Source: Pseudobutyrivibrio xylanivorans (GTDB taxonomy: Bacteria; Bacillota; Clostridia; Lachnospirales; Lachnospiraceae). Taken from it: a DNA stretch of 64,000 nucleotides. Below the pieces are notes generated by a model. That model was not told the DNA's origin. It did no database searches and was given only the letters and a program-made list of their open reading frames with translations. Shown in pieces: positions 26,615 through 36,173 of this stretch. The position numbers and the translations under genes were made by a program. How positions within the stretch are numbered: the stretch's first letter is position 1; each line of letters starts with the position of its first letter. Location: contig NZ_CP043028.1 in assembly GCF_008935055.1 (NCBI RefSeq), positions 385,501 through 449,500 on the forward strand. Reading direction: 5' to 3'.

Positions 26615-27658
26615 ATGTTTACAACAGAAAATACTATCAATGAAATTCTTACAGATGAATTTGTAAAAGCGCATCTTAGCTTTTTATTTCCAGATGATTT
26701 TTTAGCAATCGTACCAGATGATATGCGAGATGCTCCAGTGAAAATCTTAGCTGAAAAGCTGAAGATGCCTTGGGGTATTCCATATCTTTCTCAAGACCTG
26801 GTAGATTCTGCCAACATGATACATGAATTTATGGAATCCGATGCATACGAGTTTGTGCAGCTTTGGGACATTTCAACTGACAAGGATTATTTTCCAGTTG
26901 CAGATGGAACCAAGGACAGCGTTTGCCTATTGAAATATAAAGATACTTTCAATGCAGGTAAGCATATGGCACTTGTAGTACCAGGTGGCGCATATTTTAA
27001 CGTAGCAGTTGGCGGTGAAGGTACTCTCACAGCTCAGGAATTAGCAAAAGCTGGGTATGCTGTTGCCATTTTAAACTACAGAGTCGCACCAAATCGCTAT
27101 CCTGAGCCTCAAAAGGATTTAGCACTTGCCATCAAGACAATGCGATACTTTGGCAATGAAGCTGGTCTAAAGGATGATTTACTTGTGATTGGTTATTCTG
27201 CTGGTGGACATCTTGTGGCATCAGAAAGCTGCTATCCAAAGGAAATAGATGAACTATTGCTTGAGGATTTGAATAAGAACCATCCAATGGTTTATGAAAA
27301 AATCAAAGATTTCTCTGTCAAGGCAGATAAAGTATGTCTATCATATCCTGTAATAAATTGCATTTCTGATAACCATGAGGACAGCTTTGTGAATCTAACA
27401 GGTAGAGATGAAAGCTTAAGAAATAAGCTCTCAATAGATATGAACGTTACTTCAGAATATCCAAAAACTTTTGTATGGGCCTGCGATGATGACGACCTTG
27501 TTCCACCTAGCAATGCAAAGCGAATGTACGAAGCCTTACTTGCCGCTGGGGTTCAGGCAAAGCTTGCCACCTACCCAACTGGAGGACATGGCTGCGCCAC
27601 AGCCGAAGGCACCTCTGCAGAGGGCTGGCTATGTGAAATGCTGAGATTCTTTGAGTGA
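26615..27658 (+). CDS. Alpha/beta hydrolase, carbohydrate-esterase-like
   Basis: A 347-residue cytoplasmic hydrolase of the HSL/BD-FAE type. After a helical N-terminal region (1-90) come the oxyanion segment VVPGGAYFNVA (about 121-131), AILNYRVAPNRYPEP, the nucleophile elbow GYSAGGH (about 193-199), the acid CDDDDLVPP (about 290) and the catalytic His in TGGHGCA (about 323). The triad is complete. With cellulase and arabinofuranosidase genes nearby it may deacetylate or deferuloylate imported xylan oligosaccharides; no signal peptide is present. The substrate is inferred only. The ribosome site is AGGGGG. Confidence 0.85.
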   Translation: MFTTENTINEILTDEFVKAHLSFLFPDDFLAIVPDDMRDAPVKILAEKLKMPWGIPYLSQDLVDSANMIHEFMESDAYEFVQLWDISTDKDYFPVADGTKDSVCLLKYKDTFNAGKHMALVVPGGAYFNVAVGGEGTLTAQELAKAGYAVAILNYRVAPNRYPEPQKDLALAIKTMRYFGNEAGLKDDLLVIGYSAGGHLVASESCYPKEIDELLLEDLNKNHPMVYEKIKDFSVKADKVCLSYPVINCISDNHEDSFVNLTGRDESLRNKLSIDMNVTSEYPKTFVWACDDDDLVPPSNAKRMYEALLAAGVQAKLATYPTGGHGCATAEGTSAEGWLCEMLRFFE

Positions 27659-27706
27659 GCCTGTGGGTATTTTCAATATTATATTCTTATAACTAATAGC
27701 ATGTTT

Positions 27707-28450
27707 ATTTTCAACCTGCTGATTACATGATACCCACCTAGGCTTGCGCATCAATGATGCCCTTCGGCGCTTCGCGTCATTGACACGCAGTCTTTAGGTG
27801 GGTATAGAGTAATCAAGCAGGCTTGAAAATAGGACTGTGGCAAACCACAAGTCATCTTACTATCGCAGGCAAATGATAATATTTGACATTACAGTATGCC
27901 TTGCGATAAAAAAGTACTGTTTTTGCTTGTCTCTATATCACAGCAAAATGAGGGTATGCGCTCTGAAGAAGGTCATTGCGATAAAAAACATTACTAAAAT
28001 GCTCTAAATACTTGAATACCCCGATTCTTTTATCACTCCCCCTCTGTCAAACCGCATATAATCGTTGTTCTGTGATAATCTACAATGGCTTTTGGACTAT
28101 ATTTATCACAAGAGCTTCTGCAAAATCGCTTATCTCCGTTTCTAATTGATAAAATTCTTTTGATTTTGACAAAATTTATAAATACCTCAACGTGATTACA
28201 GGATTGATGCCACTCCCATTGATAAAATAAGCCTTTCAAAAGAAAAATCTATCAATAGCAATCCAGAATATCCCCTCTTATCGTTTGTCAATTGATAAAT
28301 CAAGATTGTGGCTTCGCCACAGCCCCATTTTCAAGCCTGCTTGATTGCCATATATCTGTCTCAAGGCAAGGAGTCAAGGGCGCTTGCGCCGAAGTGTACC
28401 ATTGACCTGAAGCTTGGACAGATATCATGTAACAAGCAGGTTGAAAATAC
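27707..28450. repeat. 73-bp-periodic inverted-repeat array, copy 2, with hairpins at both ends
   Basis: A 901-bp gap between convergent genes is largely filled by one structured element. The left hairpin (27707-27832) has TATTTTCAACCTGC against GCAGGCTTGAAAATA, ACCCACCTA against TAGGTGGGT, and an inner TCAATG/CATTGA. Next comes GACTGTGGCAAACCACAAGTC. Two units (TATCGCA...TGCGATA from 27861; TATCACA...TTGCGATA from 27936) lie 75 bp apart. Four more start at 28028, 28101, 28174 and 28247, exactly 73 bp apart, each with a complementary motif 44-45 bp later. TGTGGCTTCGCCACA and a right hairpin (28328-28450; CCTGCTTG/CAAGCAGG, ATATCTGTC/GACAGATAT) close it. Copy 1 is at 15110-15545. Confidence 0.85.
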
Positions 28451-28519
28451 TAATAGAATCTTCCACTAGTTATCTCCTTCTACGCCTCACACAAAGAGGA
28501 CCACTTTGCACAAAAATCA

Positions 28520-28540
28520 AGGGCCCGCGTAGCGAGCCCT
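28520..28540 (-). terminator. Terminator of the cellulase operon
   Basis: GGGCTCGC and GCGGGCCC flank a 3-nt loop. On the minus strand TTGATTTTT follows, 20 bp after the GH5 stop. Confidence 0.88.
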
Positions 28541-28559
28541 CTTTCACATTTACTATGAT

Positions 28560-30323
28560 TTAGTTGTAATAATCTGTTACAGTTTCTCCGTAGTCTCCGA
28601 GGGGTACTTCGTGGTCAAGACCTACGAACTTGCCTGTCTTTGAGTCTGTCCAAAGAGTCTGCTTCATCATATTGTACTTTGTCATATCCCATGTGCTCCA
28701 GTCGTCCTTGAGAAGTCCGCCTGTGTCACCTGAGTTAGGATTGATGCACCAGAAGGTGTGGTTGATGTGATTCTTAGCAATGAAGTCTGACATGATGTAC
28801 AGATACTTCTCATTGTCTCCACCATCCATGAAGCCACCCCACTCACCAATAAGAAGTGGTGCGATTTCCTGATCCTGAAGGTAGAACCAGCTGTCATGCC
28901 AAACATCATCTAAAAGTGACTGCTCAGTGAAATCCTTGTCGAACCAAGACTGCTTGTAAACAGCTGGGCCATAATCATGTGGAGAGTAAACAAGCTGACT
29001 CTGGTAGCTGCCAAGATCTACAGGATATTTTCCTGCATTTCTGAGGTTTCCACCCCACCAGCCGCCGTAGTACTTGAGCTCGTCCTCTGTTGCATTAGGA
29101 TTCTGAGTACCTGAATTGTAGTCATAGCCTTGTCTTGGTGTCTCCTCGATACCTTCTACCATAATGAGAAGGTTAGGATTTACATCAAGAATTGCCTTGC
29201 CGCAACGGCTAGCAGCGTACTGCCAGTTGTTCTCATCTGTAGAATCATCCCACTTTGCAGCGTTTGAATCTGCCTGAGAATACTTGCCGTGTGGCTCGTT
29301 CTTAAGATCACAAGCGATGATAGTATCATCATTCTTGTACTCATTTACAAACCATGTCCAGCCTTCAATCCAATCCTCGGTTGTGAAGCCCTTAGGTCCA
29401 TACCAAACATTGTAGTTATGACCAGAATTGTTTGCATCTGCACTGTGGCAGTCCATCATAACCTTGATACCATTTTCTTTGCAAAGAGCAAGGAAAACAT
29501 CAAAGATTTCTCTTGAGCCCATATCGCTGCCATCTGCTCTCTTGAGCTCTGGGTTTGCGTATGAGTTGATGTTAACCTTTACGTTCTTGCCAGATTCCCA
29601 TTCATGAAGAAGCTCTGTAGAAATTGGCACACGTACAAGGTTGATTCCGTGATCTGCCATTGTTTCAACAACGCTCTTCATGTTTGCATTCCAAAGTCCA
29701 TGGAATACTCGCTCAGAACAGTTGAAACCAAACCAGTTAGCACCTGTTAAATATACCTCACGTCCCTGCTTATCAAGAATTCGTGAACCATCTGTGTGAA
29801 GCCAATCATCTCCGGCAACTGCCTCTGACTCTTCCACGATTGGAGTTGGTGTTGGAGTAGGAGTTGGCGTAGGTGTTGGTGTTGGCGTAACTGTAGGAGT
29901 TGGTGTTGGCGTTGGAGTTGGTGTAACAACTGGTGTAGGTGTTGGCTCTGGGGTTGGTGTTGGCTCTGGGGTAGGAGTTACCTCCTCGCCAACTCCCTCG
30001 CCTTCCGCAAGAATCTCTACCTTTTCGCCCACATGAGTTGAACCCTGAACGCCAAACTCAACTGTGTTGCCTGGCTCGATTACTGAGTTCCACTCCATTG
30101 GAGTAATCTCATAGTAATCGCCAACCTCTTTAATATTTACATTCCAGCTTGAGTCAATTCCTACATCATTTTTATTAACCTTCAGCGCCCATTTATCAGC
30201 TCTGCTTGTTGAATCATTTTTTACTTTGATAAGCACCTGATAGCCTGAGCCCCAGTTGTTAATAGTATATGCTGTAGTAATATTTCTCTCAGCTGCTCTT
30301 ACACTCAGATGCAAAAATTGCAT
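28560..30323 (-). CDS. GH5 family endoglucanase with N-terminal CBM2-like module
   Basis: 587 residues from the first in-frame ATG. Residues about 15-100 are a CBM2-like cellulose-binding module ([38 protein letters not shown]). A Pro-Thr linker follows (about 110-165), then a GH5 barrel (about 175-580) with [18 protein letters not shown], the acid/base Glu in [10 protein letters not shown] (about 339-347) and the nucleophile Glu in LLIGEWGGF (about 488-496). It should hydrolyse cellulose or mixed-linkage glucan. It is read 10 bp after a GH9 cellulase, so the pair is one operon. As written the frame has no signal peptide: the signal lies upstream in another frame (30305-30394), separated by a frameshift. 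Confidence 0.92.
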   Translation of the reverse strand: MQFLHLSVRAAERNITTAYTINNWGSGYQVLIKVKNDSTSRADKWALKVNKNDVGIDSSWNVNIKEVGDYYEITPMEWNSVIEPGNTVEFGVQGSTHVGEKVEILAEGEGVGEEVTPTPEPTPTPEPTPTPVVTPTPTPTPTPTVTPTPTPTPTPTPTPTPIVEESEAVAGDDWLHTDGSRILDKQGREVYLTGANWFGFNCSERVFHGLWNANMKSVVETMADHGINLVRVPISTELLHEWESGKNVKVNINSYANPELKRADGSDMGSREIFDVFLALCKENGIKVMMDCHSADANNSGHNYNVWYGPKGFTTEDWIEGWTWFVNEYKNDDTIIACDLKNEPHGKYSQADSNAAKWDDSTDENNWQYAASRCGKAILDVNPNLLIMVEGIEETPRQGYDYNSGTQNPNATEDELKYYGGWWGGNLRNAGKYPVDLGSYQSQLVYSPHDYGPAVYKQSWFDKDFTEQSLLDDVWHDSWFYLQDQEIAPLLIGEWGGFMDGGDNEKYLYIMSDFIAKNHINHTFWCINPNSGDTGGLLKDDWSTWDMTKYNMMKQTLWTDSKTGKFVGLDHEVPLGDYGETVTDYYN

Positions 30324-30394
30324 CCTGATAATACTAAAAATGCTGCAAGTGAAGCAGAAAGTGTCTTCTTGCCTAATCCTTTAAAGTTATGCAT
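30305..30394 (-). pseudogene. Frameshifted signal-peptide start of the GH5 gene
   Basis: An ATG at 30394 has TAGGAGG seven bases upstream and encodes 29 residues: a basic start, [10 protein letters not shown], then a hydrophobic core ending AAFLVLSGC. It stops at TGA. The GH5 frame overlaps in a different phase. The switch lies at a run of five T (GCAATTTTTGC); one extra T would join this signal to the GH5 module at [14 protein letters not shown]. This is either a real inactivating or phase-variable indel, or a sequencing error. The LSGC string could be a lipobox. Confidence 0.8.
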
Positions 30395-30404
30395 TGGGCA
30401 CCTC

Positions 30405-32891
30405 CTATTCTACTGTGATATCAACTACGTCAGCAACTGAACCTGCTCCCTGGATACCGAAGTCAACTGAGCGACCTGGTTCGATAACAGAGTTCCATTC
30501 CATTGGTGTGATTACATAATAATCGCCTGCTTCCTTAACAGATACGCACCAGCTATTATCAATTGTCACATCCTTCTTGCTAACCTTTACAGTCCAACCA
30601 TTTACATTAGTTGTACCTTCGTTCTTAACCTTAATCAATACCTGATAGCCTGAGCCCCAGTTGTTAACTGTGTACTCTACACTTGGTCCAGTTACTACTG
30701 GAGTTGGTGTTGGAGTAGGAGTTGGTGTTGGCACTGGAGTTGGTGTAGGCTCTGGTGTTGGTGTAGGTGTTGGAGTTGGTGTAGGTGTTGGAGTTGGTGT
30801 AGGTGTTGGGGTAGGTGTAGGTGTTGGAGTTGGCGTAGGTGTTGGAGTTGGCGTAGGTGTTGGAGTTGGTGTAGGTGTTGGAGTTGGTGTAGGCTCCGGA
30901 ACCTCAATCTCTTCATCACCAAGCACAAGCTTAGAACCCTCGAACAACTGCATTCCCTTAGGTGTAGACATCTGTGTATTGCTTGTTCCACCAAGGCCGG
31001 CTAAGCATGGGCTGTTAGAGTAATCCCACTTACCAGGAGCTGATACTCTTACCTGAAGCTCACACTTGCACTCGCTCTGTCCGCCTGGATAAATCTCTGC
31101 TCCAGCAAGGTCAAGGTCGATGTAGTAAATACCAGCATCGCCTGATGACTTGAACTCAGAAATCTTTACAGGATGCTGCATGTAGGTTGTAGAAACCTTC
31201 ATGTCAGAAGCTGAATACCCCTGAGAAATAACATCACTTAAATCAAAGAACATTCTAAGTTTTAAGTTATCTGTTACTCTTGCAGGCCATGCGGTGTGGT
31301 TTTCAACTACAGTCTTAACCTCTACAAAATTGATAGCATTGTTCTTATCCTCACAGTTAATTCCTGCATTAAGAACGAACTCAGCACCGTCATTTTTTTC
31401 AATTGCACTAGGTGTTGTAATAGCGCCATATCCATTCCTTTCATAAAGGTATGCGCAAGCACCTGTAAATCCCGCATTGTAATCACATGCCACCTCATTT
31501 GCCTGATAATCACTACGTACATCTTTGTAAGCACTGTCACTTGCTGCACCAGGGCCGCCTACGATGGCACCAACAAGTGTGTGTCTTGAATTCTCTGGAG
31601 CTGCATTCAAATTATTTGACCAGCATCCGTGAGCAGCTCTATGGTGAGGATTCTTAGGTGACTGAGAATTGTAGCCAACCATGTAATTCTGACCTGAACT
31701 GCCAAGTGTATAGTTGATAGTTCTCTCGATATAAGAATTTGCATCTGCAATGTGTGTTGCATCAGCCTTATCAAGTCCTACGTATATAGTATCGATGAAT
31801 GCCTGGTTGCAAGCATATCTTACTGAACCCCACTGGCTTAAGAATGAAAGTCCGCCAGGTGTAATCTCGATAGCGTTTGCACCTTCCTTCTTACCGTTCC
31901 AGCAATCGATACTGTTCTCAATTGGAGTGTAATACTTTTCTTTTCCTGTTAACTCAGCGAGCAGTAAGCAAGCACCCATATGAGTGTCATCCCATGACAT
32001 TGTCCATGAATAAGCGATTTCATCGCCGCCCTGGAACTCTGAGCCAAAGTTCTCAGCATACTTCTCAGCCTTTGTTAAATATGTCTTATCTCCTGTAGCC
32101 TTATACAGCCAGCAGCCTGCAAGTGCCAACTCATCATAGAATCCGCTGTATGAGGTGTAGAAGCCACTTGCTGCGGTGTAACCCTCATCACTTAAAGCTC
32201 TCTCAGCCATGCCATAAAGAGTCTTTGCGTGAGAAAGATAAGTTGCAGCTCTTGAAGGATCTGAATCCTGTAAAACTAAAGATGCTACTGCAAGGGAAGC
32301 TGCTGCCTCACCTGTTACACATGAACCTCCATTTGCTGCTGTATCGCCAACCTTAAATGAAGGTCTGTCCATCTTTGTTTCAACAAGCTCTGGTGCTCCC
32401 CAGAATCCGTGGTCCTTGCCACCATCGCCTACCTGATAATAGTAGGTGCTTGAATCTGGATTACACTTTACAAAATAATCGTTAGCCCACTTTATATCGT
32501 GAAGCATCCACTTTGCCTGACCTGACTCTGTATATGCCTTAGGGTTGTTCAAATAAGACCAGCCCAAAATCATTGAAGAGTATGCCATTGGCAAGTTGAA
32601 CTTTACGTTATCACCGGCATCATACCAACCGCCTGTGAGGTCAAGTCCATAGTCAGAACCATCTTTTAATCCTGAGTCAGCTCTCCAGTTTGTTCTAGAA
32701 AGTGTTTCCTCAGAAAGCTTTCCTGACTCCTGTAGCTGATAGAACAACAATGATTTTGCAAGCGCATCACCATAGTCATAACCCGCAGCCTTTGCGGTGA
32801 GTGATGGAAATCTCACACTGGTTGCCGCCATCAATGCTGACAGTGAACAAATAAGTGCTTTTTTACCAAAACCCTTATTCCCTTTGTGCAT
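30405..32891 (-). CDS. GH9 cellulase with CBM3c and C-terminal CBM2-like module
   Basis: An 828-residue secreted enzyme. A signal peptide ends near residue 35 (LTAKA). The GH9 domain (about 38-470) starts [20 protein letters not shown] and has [16 protein letters not shown] (about 85-100) and NPHHRAAHG (about 410). A CBM3c-type module (about 500-650) follows directly, the theme B arrangement of processive endoglucanases. A long Thr-Pro linker (about 665-730) joins a CBM2-like module ([16 protein letters not shown]) nearly identical in its start to the GH5 N-terminal module. The ribosome site is AAGGGAGG. It is the first gene of the operon with the GH5 enzyme. Confidence 0.95.
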   Translation of the reverse strand: MHKGNKGFGKKALICSLSALMAATSVRFPSLTAKAAGYDYGDALAKSLLFYQLQESGKLSEETLSRTNWRADSGLKDGSDYGLDLTGGWYDAGDNVKFNLPMAYSSMILGWSYLNNPKAYTESGQAKWMLHDIKWANDYFVKCNPDSSTYYYQVGDGGKDHGFWGAPELVETKMDRPSFKVGDTAANGGSCVTGEAAASLAVASLVLQDSDPSRAATYLSHAKTLYGMAERALSDEGYTAASGFYTSYSGFYDELALAGCWLYKATGDKTYLTKAEKYAENFGSEFQGGDEIAYSWTMSWDDTHMGACLLLAELTGKEKYYTPIENSIDCWNGKKEGANAIEITPGGLSFLSQWGSVRYACNQAFIDTIYVGLDKADATHIADANSYIERTINYTLGSSGQNYMVGYNSQSPKNPHHRAAHGCWSNNLNAAPENSRHTLVGAIVGGPGAASDSAYKDVRSDYQANEVACDYNAGFTGACAYLYERNGYGAITTPSAIEKNDGAEFVLNAGINCEDKNNAINFVEVKTVVENHTAWPARVTDNLKLRMFFDLSDVISQGYSASDMKVSTTYMQHPVKISEFKSSGDAGIYYIDLDLAGAEIYPGGQSECKCELQVRVSAPGKWDYSNSPCLAGLGGTSNTQMSTPKGMQLFEGSKLVLGDEEIEVPEPTPTPTPTPTPTPTPTPTPTPTPTPTPTPTPTPTPTPTPTPTPTPTPEPTPTPVPTPTPTPTPTPVVTGPSVEYTVNNWGSGYQVLIKVKNEGTTNVNGWTVKVSKKDVTIDNSWCVSVKEAGDYYVITPMEWNSVIEPGRSVDFGIQGAGSVADVVDITVE

Positions 32892-33051
32892 GTAAAAAAT
32901 ACCTCCCTTTTTGAAAAAATGTCCGGCTCCTGCTTTTTTTATGAAAAAGGAACCTAATATTTATTTAAGATATCTGCGCGCTTGATATCTATAAATCGAA
33001 TATAACATTAAAACTAGAGGTTTATGCCACACTTGTATACTAATATGCATT

Positions 33052-33079
33052 ATAATAGCTTAAACGTTTTCGAATGTAA
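33052..33079 (-). promoter_or_regulatory. Possible cellulase-operon promoter with CcpA/LacI-like core
   Basis: TTACAT (33079-33074) and TATTAT (33057-33052) on the minus strand are 16 bp apart. The spacer holds CGAAAACGTTTAAG, which resembles a catabolite (cre) or LacI-family operator. The rest of 32892-33322 is AT-rich with nothing else recognised. Confidence 0.4.
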
Positions 33080-33322
33080 ATATATTTTTACAAACTTATT
33101 AATATTGTTACGATAATATTTCATTCAGTTTCCTAAGAATGCTGAATTTTCAGTCTTTTGCGGAACTTTTCAGAATAATAGTTTCCTGTACCAATTTGTT
33201 ATTTTTCACATTATTTATCATTTTTCTACATAAAAAATACACTTTTCCCCAACTGAGCCATGGTAAAATTTAGGTTAGACTTCTGCGAGATTTTGGGGAG
33301 AAATTGTAACCATTATGTATGA

Positions 33323-33450
33323 CTTTTTGAGGGCAACTTAAGGAAAAAGCCCACAAAAACCCTGCTCTACAGGGCAATATTTTCTTTCAGAAAATATTGG
33401 TCTATCTCCGGTTCTTGATTTTCTGAGGAAAATCAAAAACCTATGCTTTT
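33323..33450 (+). promoter_or_regulatory. Structured leader element upstream of the chemoreceptor gene
   Basis: This is the second copy of the element before dapL, again in the sense orientation and ending 12 bp before the start codon. It keeps the same hairpin order. Hairpin 2 has changed fully, to CCCTG/CAGGG from CTTGG/CCAAG. Hairpin 1 reads TTTTTG/CAAAAA where dapL has TTCTTG/CAAGAA. Hairpins 3 and 4 and the linkers are nearly identical. CCACAAAA can also pair with TTTTGTGG next to the ribosome site. Confidence 0.7.
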
Positions 33451-33462
33451 GTGGAGGTTCCT

Positions 33463-35445
33463 ATGAAGAAAAAAAGCATCTTTTCCAGTGTTAAGGCTAA
33501 ACTAATTTTTACCATGGTTTTCTTAGCCGCTATCCCACTTATTGCTGCAACTACAATTAACTATGTGCGTACAACCTCAAGCGCCAAGGCAGAGGCCCAA
33601 ATTACACTTAACTGGTCTGCCTGGTATTTGGAGGGCGCAATAAACAAGACCTTCTCGGAAACTGAGCTTGCGCTTCAAACTTTAGCTTGCTCCCAAGACA
33701 CTATCGACTTCATACGATTTGGGCGCTCAGAATATGAAGTTAAAAAGCAGATGGAAATCATCAACAACTACTTTGATGACGGAAATGTCATTACACTTTC
33801 TGATGCAACAGGTATGATGATTCTCAGAAGTGATGACGGTAAACTTTCAGATATTCACGAGCGCGATTACTGGATTGGTGCAATGTCAGGCAAAACTACT
33901 GCATCCGCTGTAATTGTCAGCTCGTCCACCAATGCACGTTCAATCTGTATCGGTGTACCTGTTTATGACGCCAGTGGCAATATGGTAATTGGCGTGCTCC
34001 ATCGAAGCTACAATCTTGAACAATTCCGTGAAGTTCTCGGTGAAGACGGCGAAGAAGCTTTCCTAGTTGATCATCAGGGAACCCTTGCTTCGCATGCATT
34101 TTATGAAATCAAAGTTGATGACGCCCCAGTGCTTTACACTGATGAACCATATATAACTTCTGATTTGGAAAATGAAGTTTATCAGACAACCATTGATGGT
34201 ACAGATAAATATATAGCCTACGTACGCGAACCTGTTACCGGCTACATTGTATGTGATGCTATGGATATTGCAGCTGTTACAAAATCAGCTCGATTATCAG
34301 CTCTGACAACTATCGTGTTTGGTCTTATTCTTTTATTACTTGCCGGAATTCTTGCATATCTCCAGGCAGTAAGCTTTACTAGACCTATCATCGAAGTTAA
34401 CAAGACTCTGGCAGAGCTTGCTGATGGTTCCTTTGTAAAGATTGATAAATACACCAACAGGAACGACGAATTCGGCGAAATAGTAAACAACACAAACAGC
34501 TTGATTGACAAGCTATCCACAATTGTTGGTCACATTAAGAATTCTTCAAACACTGTTGCGGCTTCCTCTGATGAGCTTTCAAATATGGCCGATCAGATTG
34601 CAACAACCACAGAGACAGTTGCAACCTCCGTACAACACATCGCCAGCGGAGCTGTTCAGCAGTCCGAGGATATTCAGTCTGCGGCTGAAGGAAGCGGCAA
34701 GATTACCGATGCTGTTGGCAGTGTACAGGCTTCAACTGTTGAGATGGCTGAACTTGCCAAGAGAATGAAGGCTGCATCCGAAGCATCCACCTCATCACTT
34801 GATATCCTTCAGAATACAAGCAGCGACATGACAACAAAGATTGAGGAAATTTCATCACGAATTTCTTCAACACAGAATGCCGTTTCAAATATCAACGATC
34901 GAGTTGAAGGTATTTCAGGAATTGCATCCCAGACAAATCTTCTTTCCCTCAATGCATCAATCGAGGCTGCCCGTGCCGGCGAAATGGGCAAGGGATTCGC
35001 CGTAGTTGCTGAGGAAATACGCAAGCTTGCTGACGATTCCGACAGCCTTGCTTCTGAAATCAGATCCGAAATGGATGCACTTCTTCAGGAAGCTGAGCAG
35101 GCTGTTAATGCAGCCACTCACGTTATGGAAGGAAATGCCGAGCAGCAGAAAGCTCTTGCCAAGACCTTCGAATCCGTCAAGGGCATGCTCGAAGATATAG
35201 AAGAAACTGTACGTAGCGTCGACAAGATTTCCAACGAAGCGGACACCTGCGTAGACTCCAACGCACTGGTATCCAGCGCCATGACTTCTCTCTCAGCTAT
35301 CTCCGAAGAGAACGCAGCATCTTCTGAGACCACGGGCGCTTCCGTTCAGGAGCTTTCAGCAACCGTCAGTACATTGGCAGACTCCGCAGCCAGCCTGAAG
35401 GACATTGCTGAACAACTCAACGAAGAGATGAAGTTCTTCAAATAG
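33463..35445 (+). CDS. Methyl-accepting chemotaxis protein (Cache sensor)
   Basis: A 660-residue transmembrane chemoreceptor: TM1 near residues 12-32, an extracellular double-Cache-like sensor (about 35-272), TM2 (about 277-300; [19 protein letters not shown]), a HAMP linker (to about 355), and a long MCP coiled-coil whose conserved tip is near 483-523 ([40 protein letters not shown]). It relays ligand sensing to CheA/CheW. The ATG at 33463 has GGAGG, so a GTG at 33451 is rejected. No che genes are adjacent. The mRNA leader carries the dapL-type structured element. Confidence 0.95.
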   Translation: MKKKSIFSSVKAKLIFTMVFLAAIPLIAATTINYVRTTSSAKAEAQITLNWSAWYLEGAINKTFSETELALQTLACSQDTIDFIRFGRSEYEVKKQMEIINNYFDDGNVITLSDATGMMILRSDDGKLSDIHERDYWIGAMSGKTTASAVIVSSSTNARSICIGVPVYDASGNMVIGVLHRSYNLEQFREVLGEDGEEAFLVDHQGTLASHAFYEIKVDDAPVLYTDEPYITSDLENEVYQTTIDGTDKYIAYVREPVTGYIVCDAMDIAAVTKSARLSALTTIVFGLILLLLAGILAYLQAVSFTRPIIEVNKTLAELADGSFVKIDKYTNRNDEFGEIVNNTNSLIDKLSTIVGHIKNSSNTVAASSDELSNMADQIATTTETVATSVQHIASGAVQQSEDIQSAAEGSGKITDAVGSVQASTVEMAELAKRMKAASEASTSSLDILQNTSSDMTTKIEEISSRISSTQNAVSNINDRVEGISGIASQTNLLSLNASIEAARAGEMGKGFAVVAEEIRKLADDSDSLASEIRSEMDALLQEAEQAVNAATHVMEGNAEQQKALAKTFESVKGMLEDIEETVRSVDKISNEADTCVDSNALVSSAMTSLSAISEENAASSETTGASVQELSATVSTLADSAASLKDIAEQLNEEMKFFK

Positions 35446-35448
35446 AAT

Positions 35449-36168
35449 TACACCTAGCGGCTCTACACTTACTGTGTGGGGCCGCTATTTTTCTACCCTC
35501 TCCCACGCGATGGTCCTGCCGCCCTTGCCCGCCGCCCTGCCCCGGCCCTGTGTACCGCGCAGTCCATTCTCTTTGCACAGTCGCAAAATCGTGATTCTCT
35601 AAAGCTACATTTCGCTTTCTTTATTTGTGAGTGTTCGTTTCATTCTTTGCACTTCTAACGCCACAGTATACACAACACAGACACTACCATACTTTGGGTT
35701 AAGCTCTTCTGCAGCGAACTTAGGAATAATTGCGTGATTTTGTAATGAGCTTAGTGGAAAAGAAATGTTGTTTTGATAGATATAGGCACGACGAGCCACG
35801 GATGGCGAGGAGAACGAGCGGCTGAACATGGACGTGAATCCCGAGTGGTGCCTATATCTACAAAACACATTTCGTTTTTTCCACTTAGCGAATGGAGTAT
35901 GAACGCAATTATCCTAAGCTTTGTGCAGATGAGCTTATATAAACTACAGAGTGTCTGTGTAGTGTAATACAGTGGCTTCGAAGTGCAAAATCAATAAAAG
36001 AACACTCACAGAAAGCTCAATCTGTAGCTTAAGAGAATCTACAATTTTGCTCCAATGATGCAAATGAGAATTGGACTGCGCGGTACACAGGGCCGGAGGC
36101 AGGGCTCAGGAATAAAAGGCAGAAAAATAGCGACCCCTTGGGGTGTCCAAAGAGCCGCCTGGTGTATT
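35449..36168. repeat. Giant imperfect palindrome, copy 2 (720 bp)
   Basis: The same architecture as 3255-4009, and again between the 3' ends of convergent genes. The tips form inward-facing terminators: plus strand TAGCGGCTCTACAC...GTGTGGGGCCGC with TATTTTT, and minus strand GCGGCTC...GGGTCGC with TATTTTT. The apical segment around GATATAGGCAC...GTGCCTATATC appears identical to copy 1. The basal stem differs completely in sequence (CCCTGTGTACCGCGCAGTCC here, GCCGCATTAGGGCCCGGTCC there) yet each pairs with its own right arm. No protein-coding gene is supported. Confidence 0.85.
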
Positions 36169-36173
36169 CTTTT

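Noticed and set aside
30661..31023. Open frame encoding a Val-Gly repeat protein on the plus strand
   Set aside because: It is the antisense of the Thr-Pro linker of the GH9 cellulase.
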